From assembly GCF_018617875.1 (NCBI RefSeq), contig NZ_JACSKZ010000002.1, positions 496,001-560,000 of the forward strand: a DNA stretch of 64,000 nt, given 5' to 3'. The stretch is from Exiguobacterium algae (GTDB taxonomy: Bacteria > Bacillota > Bacilli > Exiguobacteriales > Exiguobacteriaceae). The position numbers were made by a program, and so were the translations under genes. The notes under the pieces were generated by a model that had not been told where the DNA came from, did not search any database, and saw nothing but the letters and a program-made list of their open reading frames with translations. Position 1 is the first letter of the stretch. Every line of letters begins with the position of its first letter. Positions 44,827-53,118 of this stretch are shown in pieces.

Positions 44827-45273
44827 TTAGCTTTCACGCCCTCCAAACGCATACAAGCGCGATTTGATATCGGTGAGCATTTCCATATAGGCGGTGTATG
44901 TCGCTTCATCTACATTCAGCATACCACTGACTTTACGCGGGACCTCCTCCGCCTGCTCACGAAGCGCGCATCCATCGTCCGTCAAGGTCAACACCACGCG
45001 CCGCTCGTCTTCCTTCACTCTCTCTTTTTTTATATACCCAATTTGAATCAATCGTTTGACGAGCGGGGATAAGGTTCCCGAATCAAGACTAAGTCTTGAC
45101 CCGAGCTGTCGCAAGTCGATGCCATCCTCTTCCCACAAAACAAGCATGACCAGGTATTGGCTATACGTCAGGTTCAGTGGTTCCAGGATTGGGCGATACA
45201 AGCGCGTCATTTCTTTAGAAGCAGTATACAATTGAAAACAGATTTGGTTCTCTAGCAGTAATGAACGTTTCAT
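44827..45273 (-). CDS. ohrR: organic hydroperoxide sensor OhrR
   Basis: 148 residues, MarR family. The N-terminal LENQICFQLYTASKEMTRLYRPILEPLNLTYSQYLVMLVLWEEDG matches OhrR, with the peroxide-sensing Cys at position 12 (Cys15 in Bacillus subtilis) and the Tyr pair that contacts it. Oxidation of this Cys releases the repressor from the ohr promoter. The gene is divergent from ohr, with a palindrome between them. Confidence 0.9.
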   Translation of the reverse strand: MKRSLLLENQICFQLYTASKEMTRLYRPILEPLNLTYSQYLVMLVLWEEDGIDLRQLGSRLSLDSGTLSPLVKRLIQIGYIKKERVKEDERRVVLTLTDDGCALREQAEEVPRKVSGMLNVDEATYTAYMEMLTDIKSRLYAFGGRES

Positions 45274-45313
45274 GCGTCTTCCTCCGGTACAATTCTTTTA
45301 CCAAGCATATCAT

Positions 45314-45359
45314 TTGCGAAACTTTTTGACTCCTCTATAATTTAAATTGTGCACAACTT
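45314..45359 (+). promoter_or_regulatory. ohr promoter and OhrR operator
   Basis: TTGCGA (45314-45319), a 16-base spacer and TATAAT (45336-45341). Immediately after is AAATTGTGCACAACTT (45344-45359), a palindrome with one mismatched pair. It overlaps the start of transcription of ohr, as expected for OhrR repression. Confidence 0.7.
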
Positions 45360-45390
45360 AATTGTTTAAAATTGATTGGAGGAATCTCGA

Positions 45391-45804
45391 ATGAAACCAT
45401 TATTCACAGCCTCAGCAACTGCAATCGGTGGCCGTGAGGGACGTGTCACGTCAACTGACGGAATCATCGACATGAACGTCTCGATGCCTGGCGCTAAAAA
45501 AACCGAAGAAGCGACGAACCCGGAACAACTCTTTGCAGCGGGCTATGCAGCTTGTTTCGGCAGTGCCCTCAACTTGATCATCGGAAAAGAACGCATCCAA
45601 ACTGAAGGGTCAAGCGTCACCGGTCACGTCACGCTCAATCAAAGTGAAGACGGCTTCTTCATCTCCGTCGAACTCGAAGTTGAAATTAAAGGGGTCGACC
45701 AGGCGACGGCAGAGCGACTCGTCGAAGCAGCTCATCAAGTTTGCCCATACTCGAAAGCGACTCGCGGCAATGTGGACGTCAAACTGACGGCGATCGCTGC
45801 GTAA
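45391..45804 (+). CDS. ohr: organic hydroperoxide resistance protein Ohr
   Basis: 137 residues, OsmC/Ohr family. Both catalytic cysteines are present in AAGYAACFGSALNL and AAHQVCPYSKATRGN, with the N-terminal Arg in the GGREGRV motif. It reduces organic hydroperoxides with lipoyl-type dithiols. The ATG at 45391 has GGAGGAA upstream. Induced by peroxides through the divergent ohrR. Confidence 0.94.
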   Translation: MKPLFTASATAIGGREGRVTSTDGIIDMNVSMPGAKKTEEATNPEQLFAAGYAACFGSALNLIIGKERIQTEGSSVTGHVTLNQSEDGFFISVELEVEIKGVDQATAERLVEAAHQVCPYSKATRGNVDVKLTAIAA

Positions 45805-45810
45805 TCCTAC

Positions 45811-45831
45811 ATCCCACTCCTCGAGTGGGAT
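45811..45831 (+). terminator. ohr terminator
   Basis: ATCCCACTC/GAGTGGGAT stem with a three-base loop, then TTTTT. Confidence 0.9.
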
Positions 45832-45898
45832 TTTTTGATTTCATTTACCTCTTCACGGGTAAGAGTATAGCACGACATAAAAAGGGGGGCGGACGACT

Positions 45899-46738
45899 GT
45901 GTGGAAACGAAAGAGAACGTATCTATTCCTGATACTCGGCCTGATTTTGGCCACTGCAACCTATAACGGTCTGACCGTCCGGACTTATGAGGTGACCTCA
46001 GACAAGCTCCGCTCCGACCAATCCCTTCGGATCATTTTATTATCTGATTTACATAGCGCTTCCTATGGCTACAAGCAATCCATCTTAATCAACAACATCA
46101 AAGCGCAACAGCCTGACTTGATCGCCCTACCGGGTGACTTGATCGACCGCTTCCGTTCACCAGATGCTGCGTTTGATTTAATTGAGGGACTAAAAGGCAT
46201 CGCTCCCATGTACTTTGTCACGGGGAATCATGAAATCGATGATTCCGATGACTTCATTCGCCACGACGTCGTCAACGTTTTCCGTTCCTCAGGCGTGACC
46301 GTCTTAGAGAACGAATGGGAAGAAATCACGATCAATGACATCCCGCTCGTCATCGGTGGACTCGAGGATCCGCTCCGGATCTATACAGAAAATATATATG
46401 CCGATTGGGAGGCTTCAGCCGTCTCCGACTTAGGGGATGTTGATTCCGAAGATACATTGAATATCCTTCTGTCCCATCGCGCTGAGCTGATTGACACGTA
46501 CGCCGCTCTCCCATTCGACCTCGTCTTGTCCGGTCATGCACATGGCGGTCAGTTCCGAATCCCGTATCTCCTGAATGGATTATTCGCACCCGACCAAGGT
46601 TTTTTCCCGAAATATGCAGGCGGACTGTATGAACACGAGACGTTCACCCACATCATCGGGCGCGGGTTCGATTATAGCTTCAGCATCCCTCGGATCTACA
46701 ATCCCCCGGAAATCGTGGTCATTGATGTACATGGCTAA
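45899..46738 (+). CDS. membrane-anchored metallophosphoesterase
   Basis: 279 residues from a GTG start. One N-terminal helix (YLFLILGLILATATY), then a calcineurin-type phosphoesterase: LLSDLHS, LPGDLIDRF, VTGNHEID, LLSHRAELID and SGHAHGGQFRIP give the metal-binding Asp, His and Asn set. Similar to Bacillus YkuE/YaeI-type enzymes that act at the membrane, some on UDP-sugars or lipids. Substrate not known. Confidence 0.86.
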   Translation: MWKRKRTYLFLILGLILATATYNGLTVRTYEVTSDKLRSDQSLRIILLSDLHSASYGYKQSILINNIKAQQPDLIALPGDLIDRFRSPDAAFDLIEGLKGIAPMYFVTGNHEIDDSDDFIRHDVVNVFRSSGVTVLENEWEEITINDIPLVIGGLEDPLRIYTENIYADWEASAVSDLGDVDSEDTLNILLSHRAELIDTYAALPFDLVLSGHAHGGQFRIPYLLNGLFAPDQGFFPKYAGGLYEHETFTHIIGRGFDYSFSIPRIYNPPEIVVIDVHG

Positions 46739-46773
46739 AAAGACGGATCCCATAATAATCGGGAGCCGTCTTT
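46739..46773. terminator. bidirectional terminator
   Basis: AAAGACGG/CCGTCTTT stem with an inner CCC/GGG pair and a short interior mismatch, between two convergent genes. Confidence 0.75.
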
Positions 46774-46777
46774 GCCG

Positions 46778-47680
46778 TTACCAGATGATTCGTTCTTCAC
46801 AACCTTGATGTTCCCGTTCGATTTGTACGGTCGACCGTTCGAACGATCCATATTTTCGAATCCGTTCTGTCACTAATCGCAATACATCCTGGTCATCTGT
46901 CGCCTCACCGATCAGGACGTGACAGGTGACCGCATGCTCACTTGAGGAGATCGACCAGACGTGCAAATCATGCACTTCTTTTACGCCTTCCACTTCAGCA
47001 ATCTCCGCTTGCATCGCCCGTACGTCAATCTGTTCCGGTGAGCCTTCCATCAGGATATGGATGGCATCCCGCGTGACACGGTATCCGCTGATCAAGATTA
47101 GGACGGCGACAAGAATACTGGCGACCGGATCTGCCCATGCCCAGCCGAAAAACAGGATCAAAAGCGCCGCCGAGATGGCACCGACCGATCCGAGCAGGTC
47201 CCCGAATACATGTAAGAGCGCACTTTTCACGTTCAAGTTATCTTTCTCACCCCGCATCAAAATCCATGCGGCAAGAATATTGACTACGAGCCCGATGACG
47301 GCCACAATCAGCATGCCTCCGCTCAAAATTTTCGGTGGTGAGAAAAAGCGCTGATAGGCCTCGAACAGGATATAAATCGAAATGACGAGTAACGTCAGCC
47401 CATTTATAAACGCAGCTAAAATTTCAAATCGACGATAACCGAACGTTCGATTCGGTGTCGCTTTCTTCGCTCCAAACCGGACAGCTAAGAAGCTGAGTCC
47501 GAGTGCCGCCGCATCCCCGAGCATGTGCCCCGCATCAGACAACAAGGCCAAGCTATTCGTCCATAATCCGCCAACGACCTCGACGACCATGAACGTGGCA
47601 ATCAATAGAAATGCCCAAAATAATGCTTTTTGGTTTGATGAATGATGATCGTGATTGTGATGATCATGATGATGTCCCAT
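46778..47680 (-). CDS. czcD: cation diffusion facilitator, CzcD-like
   Basis: 300 residues from the ATG at 47680 (AAGGAG ten bases upstream). His-rich N-terminus (MGHHHDHHNHDHH), six helices, with metal-site motifs ALLSDAGHMLGDAAAL and SALLHVFGDLLGSVG (H/D in helices 2 and 5), and a C-terminal cytoplasmic domain ending with conserved His. Exports Zn2+, Co2+ or Cd2+ against protons. A palindrome of ArsR-type over its -35 region suggests control by a metal-sensing repressor. Confidence 0.92.
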   Translation of the reverse strand: MGHHHDHHNHDHHSSNQKALFWAFLLIATFMVVEVVGGLWTNSLALLSDAGHMLGDAAALGLSFLAVRFGAKKATPNRTFGYRRFEILAAFINGLTLLVISIYILFEAYQRFFSPPKILSGGMLIVAVIGLVVNILAAWILMRGEKDNLNVKSALLHVFGDLLGSVGAISAALLILFFGWAWADPVASILVAVLILISGYRVTRDAIHILMEGSPEQIDVRAMQAEIAEVEGVKEVHDLHVWSISSSEHAVTCHVLIGEATDDQDVLRLVTERIRKYGSFERSTVQIEREHQGCEERIIW

Positions 47681-47725
47681 AAACGAATCACTCCTTCTAC
47701 TCTCTATAGTATTCCATTTTCCACA

Positions 47726-47751
47726 AACATTCAAACGAACATTTGAATGTT
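47726..47751 (-). promoter_or_regulatory. ArsR/CzrA-type operator of czcD
   Basis: Perfect ten-base arms AACATTCAAA and TTTGAATGTT around six bases. On the minus strand its end gives TTGAAT as a -35, followed after 17 bases by TACTAT as a -10, so a bound repressor would block the promoter. Confidence 0.65.
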
Positions 47752-47763
47752 AACTTAAAAAGT

Positions 47764-47792
47764 TGGTCGAAGAAGTGCTCCCCCTTCGACCA
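47764..47792 (-). terminator. terminator of the SH3-like protein gene
   Basis: TGGTCGAAG/CTTCGACCA stem, then ACTTTTTAAG on the minus strand, just past the stop codon at 47798. Confidence 0.8.
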
Positions 47793-47797
47793 GCTCG

Positions 47798-48550
47798 TTA
47801 TTTCTTTTCTAAACGGACGCGCATGACGCCACTATAAGGGAACAACTTCAACTGATAGTTCTCCCCTTCGTACCAGATTCCAGACGCCTGTTCACTCGTC
47901 GCTTCCACGTCAGGTGAAGTGACGGCCTGTTTGTCCCAATCCACGGCGCGGACTTGCTGATTTCGAACCATTAAGAAAAACCCATCATAAAAATGATACT
48001 CGTTCACCTGATCCCGTTGGACGACGAGGGGAGAACCGATTTGTTCACGAACGGTCGCCACGTCTTTCCCAATCCAGTCCAACACACTCTCGGACGCCGA
48101 AGGGACGACTTGCTGCCACGCGGCAACGACTTCATCGTCAGACAACGCCTGCGCATCTGTTGTCACACTTTCTTCGGTCACCCAACCTGTCATCCGCTCG
48201 TTCAACTGGACTTTTACAAATCCGCTGATTGTCTCGAGTCGTTCATACTTATCCCCGAGGTCCGCCTCATACACGACGGTCTCGCGATCATCCGCATACA
48301 CGGTCGTAAACGGCTTTCCGATGTAAACGTGATCCGTCGAGTCTCCGTCAACCGGTTTCTCCGTTTCTGCCCCGACCATCTCCGTCGCAATCTCATCCGA
48401 GTTGGGTAACGCGGTATCTTCTTTCGGGTCTAATAGTGCAGCCAATGCGATCATGCCGACCAATGCAAGAAGTAATGCAATGACCGATGTCGTCCGAAAC
48501 AGTCGCTTCCGCCTCCGCGTCGCAGCCCGTGACAATCGTCCTACTTTCAT
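47798..48550 (-). CDS. membrane-anchored protein with SH3-like domain
   Basis: 250 residues from the ATG at 48550, eight bases after AGGAG. Basic N-terminus (RAATRRRKRLFR), one helix, then an outside region with a bacterial SH3-like segment (TTVYADDRETVVYEADLGDKYERLETISGFVKVQLNERMTGWV). No catalytic motif. May bind cell wall. It lies 29 bases after the ABC-F gene. Confidence 0.55.
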   Translation of the reverse strand: MKVGRLSRAATRRRKRLFRTTSVIALLLALVGMIALAALLDPKEDTALPNSDEIATEMVGAETEKPVDGDSTDHVYIGKPFTTVYADDRETVVYEADLGDKYERLETISGFVKVQLNERMTGWVTEESVTTDAQALSDDEVVAAWQQVVPSASESVLDWIGKDVATVREQIGSPLVVQRDQVNEYHFYDGFFLMVRNQQVRAVDWDKQAVTSPDVEATSEQASGIWYEGENYQLKLFPYSGVMRVRLEKK

Positions 48551-48579
48551 CCTATCCACTCCTAATCCATTCGATTCAT

Positions 48580-50262
48580 TTATTCCGTTTCGTCAAACGG
48601 GATCACGTTTCCTGCCTCATCGATATATTTCGTTGGGGCCATCGATAACTCATCCATCGTGCGAACGGTCGCCTCCACATCCACAGACTCTTCTTTCCCA
48701 TTCCCTTCATAGATAAGAAAACCGTCCTGACTGAGTTCAATCGTCCTCGAAGTCAAGCGGTGGAACAAGCGATCATGGGAAATCAAGATTAACCCGCCCC
48801 GATAGACAGACAAAGCCGCTTCGATCTGCTCCCGGGTCGCCACATCCAAGTAGTTCGTCGGTTCGTCGAGCGCAAGAAGTTGGGCATCCGAAAAGTAAAG
48901 GATCAGGAAAGCGATGCGACACTTTTCTCCCATACTCGCCTCTTGAATCGGTCGATGCACTTCCTCCCGTCGAAACAGGAAATGCGCCAGTAAGGTTCTC
49001 GCCTCCGTCTCCGAAATGTCGCTGTTTGAAAGGAGCGCCTCAAGGAGTGTCCCCTGTTGTGGCAACCGCTCGAGCGTTTGCGAAAAATAGCCGATCTTCA
49101 ACTTGGGATGGCGTCTGATTGTCCCGCTCATCGGTTCGAGATCACCAATGAGCAGTTTCATCAGGGTCGTCTTCCCGCTCCCGTTCGGTCCGATAATCGA
49201 AATCCGGTCCCCTTTTTGAATTGAGAACGACATCGGGTCGTACAACGGGCAATCATACCCGAACGTCACATCCTCACAAGTGAGCCAAGTTTTTGCCTCG
49301 AGTTCCTCTGCCTGGAAACGTACGGAGATGGGCGTTTCTTCTTTCGGTTTCGTCGGACGTCCTTGTTCAAGCTGTTCAAGCTGTTGCTCCCGCGCCTTCA
49401 TTTTGACGGCCAGATTGGCCACCCCTTTTTGAGCGCCGGGACTACGGACGCTCGCTGTCGCTTTCGCTTGCAGGTGCCACCCTTTATATCGCTTGATCAT
49501 ATCGATTAACTCCGCTTTTCGAGTGAGGTAACGCGCATGTGCCCGTTCATCGCGCACTCGTTCCTCTTCCTTTTGACGCTTGTAGGCACGATAGTTTCCC
49601 GGATAACGCGTCACTCGTCCGTCCTCAAGTTCCAGAATGACGGTCGCCACATCCTCGATGAACTGCCGATCGTGGGAGATGAGAAGAACCGTCCCTGAAA
49701 AATCTTTCACCCAGGAAGTGAGCCAATGAATTGAATCGAGATCCAGATGATTCGTTGGTTCGTCTAATAAGACGACATCGACTGAGCGCATCGACAGTCT
49801 CGCAAGTTGCGTCCGCGTCTGCTCCCCCCCGCTCAAATCACGGAGTCTTCGGTTTGCCAGATGATCAATCCCAAGACGTTTGAGCGCCTGTCTCGCTTCC
49901 GACTCAAATGAATAGATGTCTTGTTCAAGCGCGCGTTCATAAGCACACAACACGCGTTCGTCGTCTCCGGAAAAGACTTCTTCATACAGGTGAAATCGCG
50001 TCATATCGCTCCGCAAGACAAACTCCATCACCGTCTGGGACTCGTCTTCGATCGTCTGCTCAACGACCCCGACTTCTCCTTTTACCTCAATCATCCCTTC
50101 ATCGGGTTGGATGTCCTGTGCAATCAACTTGAAAAGCGTTGTCTTCCCAGTTCCGTTCTGCCCAAAAAGAACGGCTCTTTCGCCGGCCGCGACTTCGAAC
50201 GAGACCGATTCAAATAATGGTTTCCGGTCATAGTCAAACCGGACATTTTTTACATGTAGCAT
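48580..50262 (-). CDS. ABC-F family ribosomal protection ATPase, probably antibiotic-responsive
   Basis: 560 residues with two ABC domains and no membrane segment. Domain 1: GQNGTGKTTL, LSGGEQTRTQLARL, VVLLDEPTNHLDLDS. Domain 2: GPNGSGKTTL, an altered signature (EASMGEKCRIAFL in place of LSGGEK) and LLALDEPTNYLDVAT. Between them is a basic linker of about 80 residues, the part that reaches into the ribosome. The leader upstream has a short peptide and a terminator, the arrangement that controls resistance ABC-F genes such as vmlR. Drug class unknown. Confidence 0.85.
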   Translation of the reverse strand: MLHVKNVRFDYDRKPLFESVSFEVAAGERAVLFGQNGTGKTTLFKLIAQDIQPDEGMIEVKGEVGVVEQTIEDESQTVMEFVLRSDMTRFHLYEEVFSGDDERVLCAYERALEQDIYSFESEARQALKRLGIDHLANRRLRDLSGGEQTRTQLARLSMRSVDVVLLDEPTNHLDLDSIHWLTSWVKDFSGTVLLISHDRQFIEDVATVILELEDGRVTRYPGNYRAYKRQKEEERVRDERAHARYLTRKAELIDMIKRYKGWHLQAKATASVRSPGAQKGVANLAVKMKAREQQLEQLEQGRPTKPKEETPISVRFQAEELEAKTWLTCEDVTFGYDCPLYDPMSFSIQKGDRISIIGPNGSGKTTLMKLLIGDLEPMSGTIRRHPKLKIGYFSQTLERLPQQGTLLEALLSNSDISETEARTLLAHFLFRREEVHRPIQEASMGEKCRIAFLILYFSDAQLLALDEPTNYLDVATREQIEAALSVYRGGLILISHDRLFHRLTSRTIELSQDGFLIYEGNGKEESVDVEATVRTMDELSMAPTKYIDEAGNVIPFDETE

Positions 50263-50308
50263 ATCGTTTCACCTCGCTTAATCGTCCGATACGTGATGAA
50301 ACAAAAAA

Positions 50309-50333
50309 CACCATCCGCCAGCAGGCGATGGTG
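50309..50333 (-). terminator. attenuator terminator before the ABC-F gene
   Basis: On the minus strand CACCAT-CGCC / GGCG-ATGGTG with a one-base bulge and loop TGCT, followed by TTTTTTGTTT. It lies between the leader and the ABC-F start codon, so it stops transcription of its own gene unless disrupted. Confidence 0.8.
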
Positions 50334-50402
50334 TGAAGGAATCCGTTCAAGCAGAAAGGCAGGCTTCTCCCTTGGCTCGAAAAAGGACACACTTCACCCG
50401 AG

Positions 50403-50420
50403 ACTGTTCGTGCGAACAGT
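50403..50420 (-). promoter_or_regulatory. leader hairpin after the leader peptide
   Basis: ACTGTTCG-TG-CGAACAGT, a perfect eight-base inverted repeat twelve bases past the leader stop codon. A stalled ribosome on the leader would overlap it and change folding downstream. Confidence 0.55.
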
Positions 50421-50431
50421 GATGATTCGTC

Positions 50432-50461
50432 TCATCGGTTGAGTGAATGTGAATTTTTCAT
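50432..50461 (-). CDS. nine-residue leader peptide of the ABC-F gene
   Basis: An ATG at 50461 follows AAGGAAGG and encodes MKNSHSLNR then TGA. The promoter, ribosome site, short frame, hairpin and terminator occur in the order seen in ribosome-sensing attenuators of antibiotic resistance genes. Confidence 0.6.
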   Translation of the reverse strand: MKNSHSLNR

Positions 50462-50495
50462 GGCACCAAGTACCTTCCTTTCCTAGTCTACTGCC

Positions 50496-50524
50496 ACTTT
50501 AACAAATTGAAAGCGCGTTCGCAA
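50496..50524 (-). promoter_or_regulatory. ABC-F leader promoter
   Basis: On the minus strand TTGCGA (50519-50524), a 17-base spacer and TAAAGT (50496-50501), about 35 bases before the leader peptide start. Confidence 0.55.
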
Positions 50525-50629
50525 CACCCTCCCCACAATTTCCCATTTTTTTCTACACCTCAAGGCGGATGCGGTCGTTGCCTTGTCACGGTATGATGGC
50601 ACTATAATCGAACATCGAGGTGATTTAGG

Positions 50630-51538
50630 ATGCGACGACGTATGCTCATTCCCAGTGCCGTTTTGGCCAGTGTCGGTACATTTTTATATACAAGATTGAA
50701 AAGGCGGCTTCCTCGCCCCCACTTTAAAACCCCTTCCGTGAAGCCAAACCTGCAGACGATTGACGACACGAACGTCCAAGCGACATGGATTGGGCACTCG
50801 ACTGTGCTCATCCATTGGTACGGGCTCAAAATTTTGACAGACCCTGTCTTCTCAAAACGAATCGGCGTCCATCTCGGTCCCGTGACCGTCGGGATGAAAC
50901 GCCATACGGCACCTGCACTCTCTATCGAAGAAATCGGACCGATTGATGTCATCCTGCTCAGTCATGCCCATATGGATCATTTTGACCATAAGAGCCTAAA
51001 GCGCCTCATCACGCGAGATACGATCGTCGTGTCGGCACCCGGAACGAATCGGTTATTGAGACGTTACCCGAGCCTTCAGACGATCGAGCTCCACCCAGAG
51101 GATAAAGTGACGCTCGGAAACGGGTTAGAGGTGCGGGCGATCCCGGTCAAACATTGGGGCAACCGCTTCCCGTGGGATAAAAATATGGGGTATAACGGAT
51201 ATCTGCTCAAATATAAAGGCATCCGGATGCTATTTGCCGGAGATACAGCCTATACCGAGACTTTCACCGGACTGGCAGATCGGGAGCCGATCGACCTTGC
51301 CTTCTTCCCGATCGGTGCCTATCAGCCGGATTCGTTCCAGGAAGCACACTGTACACCTGAGCAAGCCTGGACAATGTTTAAACAAAGCGGTGCCAAACGA
51401 TTTTTCCCAATGCATTGGGACACGTTCGTCTTGTCTTATGAACCTGTCGAAGAGCCATATGACCGTCTCATTGCAGCAGCGAAACTCGAGCGTGACCAAA
51501 TTGTGATCAAGTCGCACGGAGAAAGTGTCCGCCTCTAG
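50630..51538 (+). CDS. metallo-beta-lactamase-fold hydrolase, NAPE-PLD-like
   Basis: 302 residues. An N-terminal hydrophobic stretch, then LSHAHMDHFDHKSL (HxHxDH zinc motif), PVKHWGNR, MLFAGDTAYT and PMHWDTF. The order matches the RomA/NAPE-PLD-like branch of the fold. GAGGTGATTTAGG precedes the ATG. A paralogue is found at 56.5-57.6 kb. Substrate unknown. Confidence 0.82.
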   Translation: MRRRMLIPSAVLASVGTFLYTRLKRRLPRPHFKTPSVKPNLQTIDDTNVQATWIGHSTVLIHWYGLKILTDPVFSKRIGVHLGPVTVGMKRHTAPALSIEEIGPIDVILLSHAHMDHFDHKSLKRLITRDTIVVSAPGTNRLLRRYPSLQTIELHPEDKVTLGNGLEVRAIPVKHWGNRFPWDKNMGYNGYLLKYKGIRMLFAGDTAYTETFTGLADREPIDLAFFPIGAYQPDSFQEAHCTPEQAWTMFKQSGAKRFFPMHWDTFVLSYEPVEEPYDRLIAAAKLERDQIVIKSHGESVRL

Positions 51539-51599
51539 TTTTCCCTTCCCCTACACTTAAATTTTCGGTAACGTTAGAGATGAGAGGGAGGGAATAATC

Positions 51600-52433
51600 A
51601 TGGAATGGACTACATTGAACAATGAAGTAAACATGCCGATGCTCGGGCTCGGCGTCTACAAAGTAGAAGATGGGGATGTGACGGTCGACACGGTCAAAGC
51701 AGCACTCGATTCCGGTTACCGACTGATCGATACAGCAGCGATTTATCAAAATGAAGAGAGTGTCGGTCAAGCGATTCGCGAGTCAGGGATTCCACGTGAA
51801 GAAATCTTCGTGACGACGAAGCTTTGGAACGAATTCCACGGATTTGATGAAGCGTTACAAGCTTACCAGGACAGCCTCGACCGGCTCGGTCTCGAATATG
51901 TCGACTTGTTCCTGATTCACTGGCCGATGCCGCGTCACGGCAAATTCATTGAAACGTACAAAGCACTCGAACGATTGTATGAAGAAGGACGGGTCCGCGC
52001 CATCGGCGTCTCCAACTTCGAAATCGAGCACCTCGAACAAATCATTCAGTCGTGCTCGATTGTTCCGGCTGTGAATCAGGTCGAGATTCATCCGTACTTG
52101 TCTCAAAAAGATTTGATTGCCTTCTGCAAACGATATGATATTCAAATTCAAGCGTGGAGTCCACTCATGAAAGGACGCGAAGCGCTCGAAGATGACACGA
52201 TTGTCGAGATTGCGAACCGTCACGGCAAATCACCGGCTCAAGTCATCTTGCGCTGGCACTTACAAAATGGGGTCGCTGTCATCCCGAAATCAGTGACACC
52301 AAGCCGTATCCAGGAAAACATTCAAGTCTTCGACTTCACGTTGACTGAAGACGAGATGGTTGCCATGGATGCGCTCAATCGTCATGAACGGACAGGATCT
52401 GACCCGAAAGAAATGCACAAAATCCATTATTGA
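51600..52433 (+). CDS. aldo/keto reductase
   Basis: 277 residues, AKR5-like. GYRLIDTAAIYQNEESVGQAIRESGIPREEIFVTTKLW has the catalytic Asp and Tyr; DLFLIHWPMP supplies the His; VIPKSVTPSRIQENIQVFDFTL near the end binds NADPH. AGGGAGGGA stands before the ATG. Reduces aldehydes or ketones with NADPH, for example methylglyoxal-type compounds (family knowledge). Confidence 0.92.
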   Translation: MEWTTLNNEVNMPMLGLGVYKVEDGDVTVDTVKAALDSGYRLIDTAAIYQNEESVGQAIRESGIPREEIFVTTKLWNEFHGFDEALQAYQDSLDRLGLEYVDLFLIHWPMPRHGKFIETYKALERLYEEGRVRAIGVSNFEIEHLEQIIQSCSIVPAVNQVEIHPYLSQKDLIAFCKRYDIQIQAWSPLMKGREALEDDTIVEIANRHGKSPAQVILRWHLQNGVAVIPKSVTPSRIQENIQVFDFTLTEDEMVAMDALNRHERTGSDPKEMHKIHY

Positions 52434-52445
52434 GGAGTGAGTGAC

Positions 52446-53060
52446 ATGTTCAAAAAACTAGCTTCCGATTTGACCGGCTTCAGCGATATCGGGGAGGTCA
52501 TCGACCCGTCGGACTTTGGAAAAGCGGACGCCGACGATTACGTCCTCCACGAGGATCAAGAGAAGATCTACTTTTTGATCAAATCGAAATCTGATGAGTA
52601 TTGCTTCACGAACTTGGCCATGATTCATTTAGACGGAACGAGTGCAGTCAGTTCGAAACGTCTGCTTCACCGTTATCCGTATTCACATCACCCGATCAAA
52701 CAGGTCATGTTCGAGACGGCCGGAACGGTCGACCTCGATGTGGAAGTGAAGTTCATCATCGGTGACAAACCGTACTCGATTGATATTCATAAAAAGCAAA
52801 TCGAACACGTCAAAGACTTATATAAAGCGCTCCTCGCGATCGAAGAGATCCAACGGGAAGGACGCCGTATGATGGAGTATGCGAATACGTCGCTCACGCA
52901 TTCGGTCTCAATCTTAAGTGGACTCCGTGAAGGGGACATGAACGTGCCGAACACGTTCAAGGAATTGAACGAGCAATCGTTCGACTGGTTACAACGTCAC
53001 TATCATGAGTGGAACCGCAAAGATTTCGGCGACGTCTACGAGAAGTACATCAATAATTGA
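52446..53060 (+). CDS. YvbH-like PH-domain protein
   Basis: 204 residues from the ATG at 52446 (GAGGAG eight bases upstream). Residues 1-125 form a bacterial PH domain: YVLHEDQEKIYFLIKSKSDEYCFTNLAMIHLDGTSAVSSKRLLHRYPYSHHPI and a strand DLDVEVKFIIGDK match Bacillus YvbH closely. A helical tail follows. Function unknown. It follows the aldo/keto reductase by 12 bases and may be co-transcribed. Confidence 0.82.
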   Translation: MFKKLASDLTGFSDIGEVIDPSDFGKADADDYVLHEDQEKIYFLIKSKSDEYCFTNLAMIHLDGTSAVSSKRLLHRYPYSHHPIKQVMFETAGTVDLDVEVKFIIGDKPYSIDIHKKQIEHVKDLYKALLAIEEIQREGRRMMEYANTSLTHSVSILSGLREGDMNVPNTFKELNEQSFDWLQRHYHEWNRKDFGDVYEKYINN

Positions 53061-53079
53061 GAAGGACGTTCACATCGAT

Positions 53080-53118
53080 AAAAACTCCTCCGCACACGAC
53101 TGGTGCGGAGGAGTTTTT
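53080..53118. terminator. bidirectional terminator
   Basis: Perfect 16-base arms around a seven-base loop (core ACTCCTCCGCAC), with A-run before and T-run after, between convergent genes. Confidence 0.92.

Larger units (their letters stand above)
50263..50629. other. intergenic region: ABC-F leader and divergent promoter region
   Basis: About 367 bases. On the minus strand, from about 50489 leftward, it holds a transcribed leader with a nine-residue peptide, a hairpin and a terminator. The right part (50525-50629) should hold the promoter of the plus-strand gene; TATAAT at 50603-50608 is a candidate, without a well spaced -35. Confidence 0.6.
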
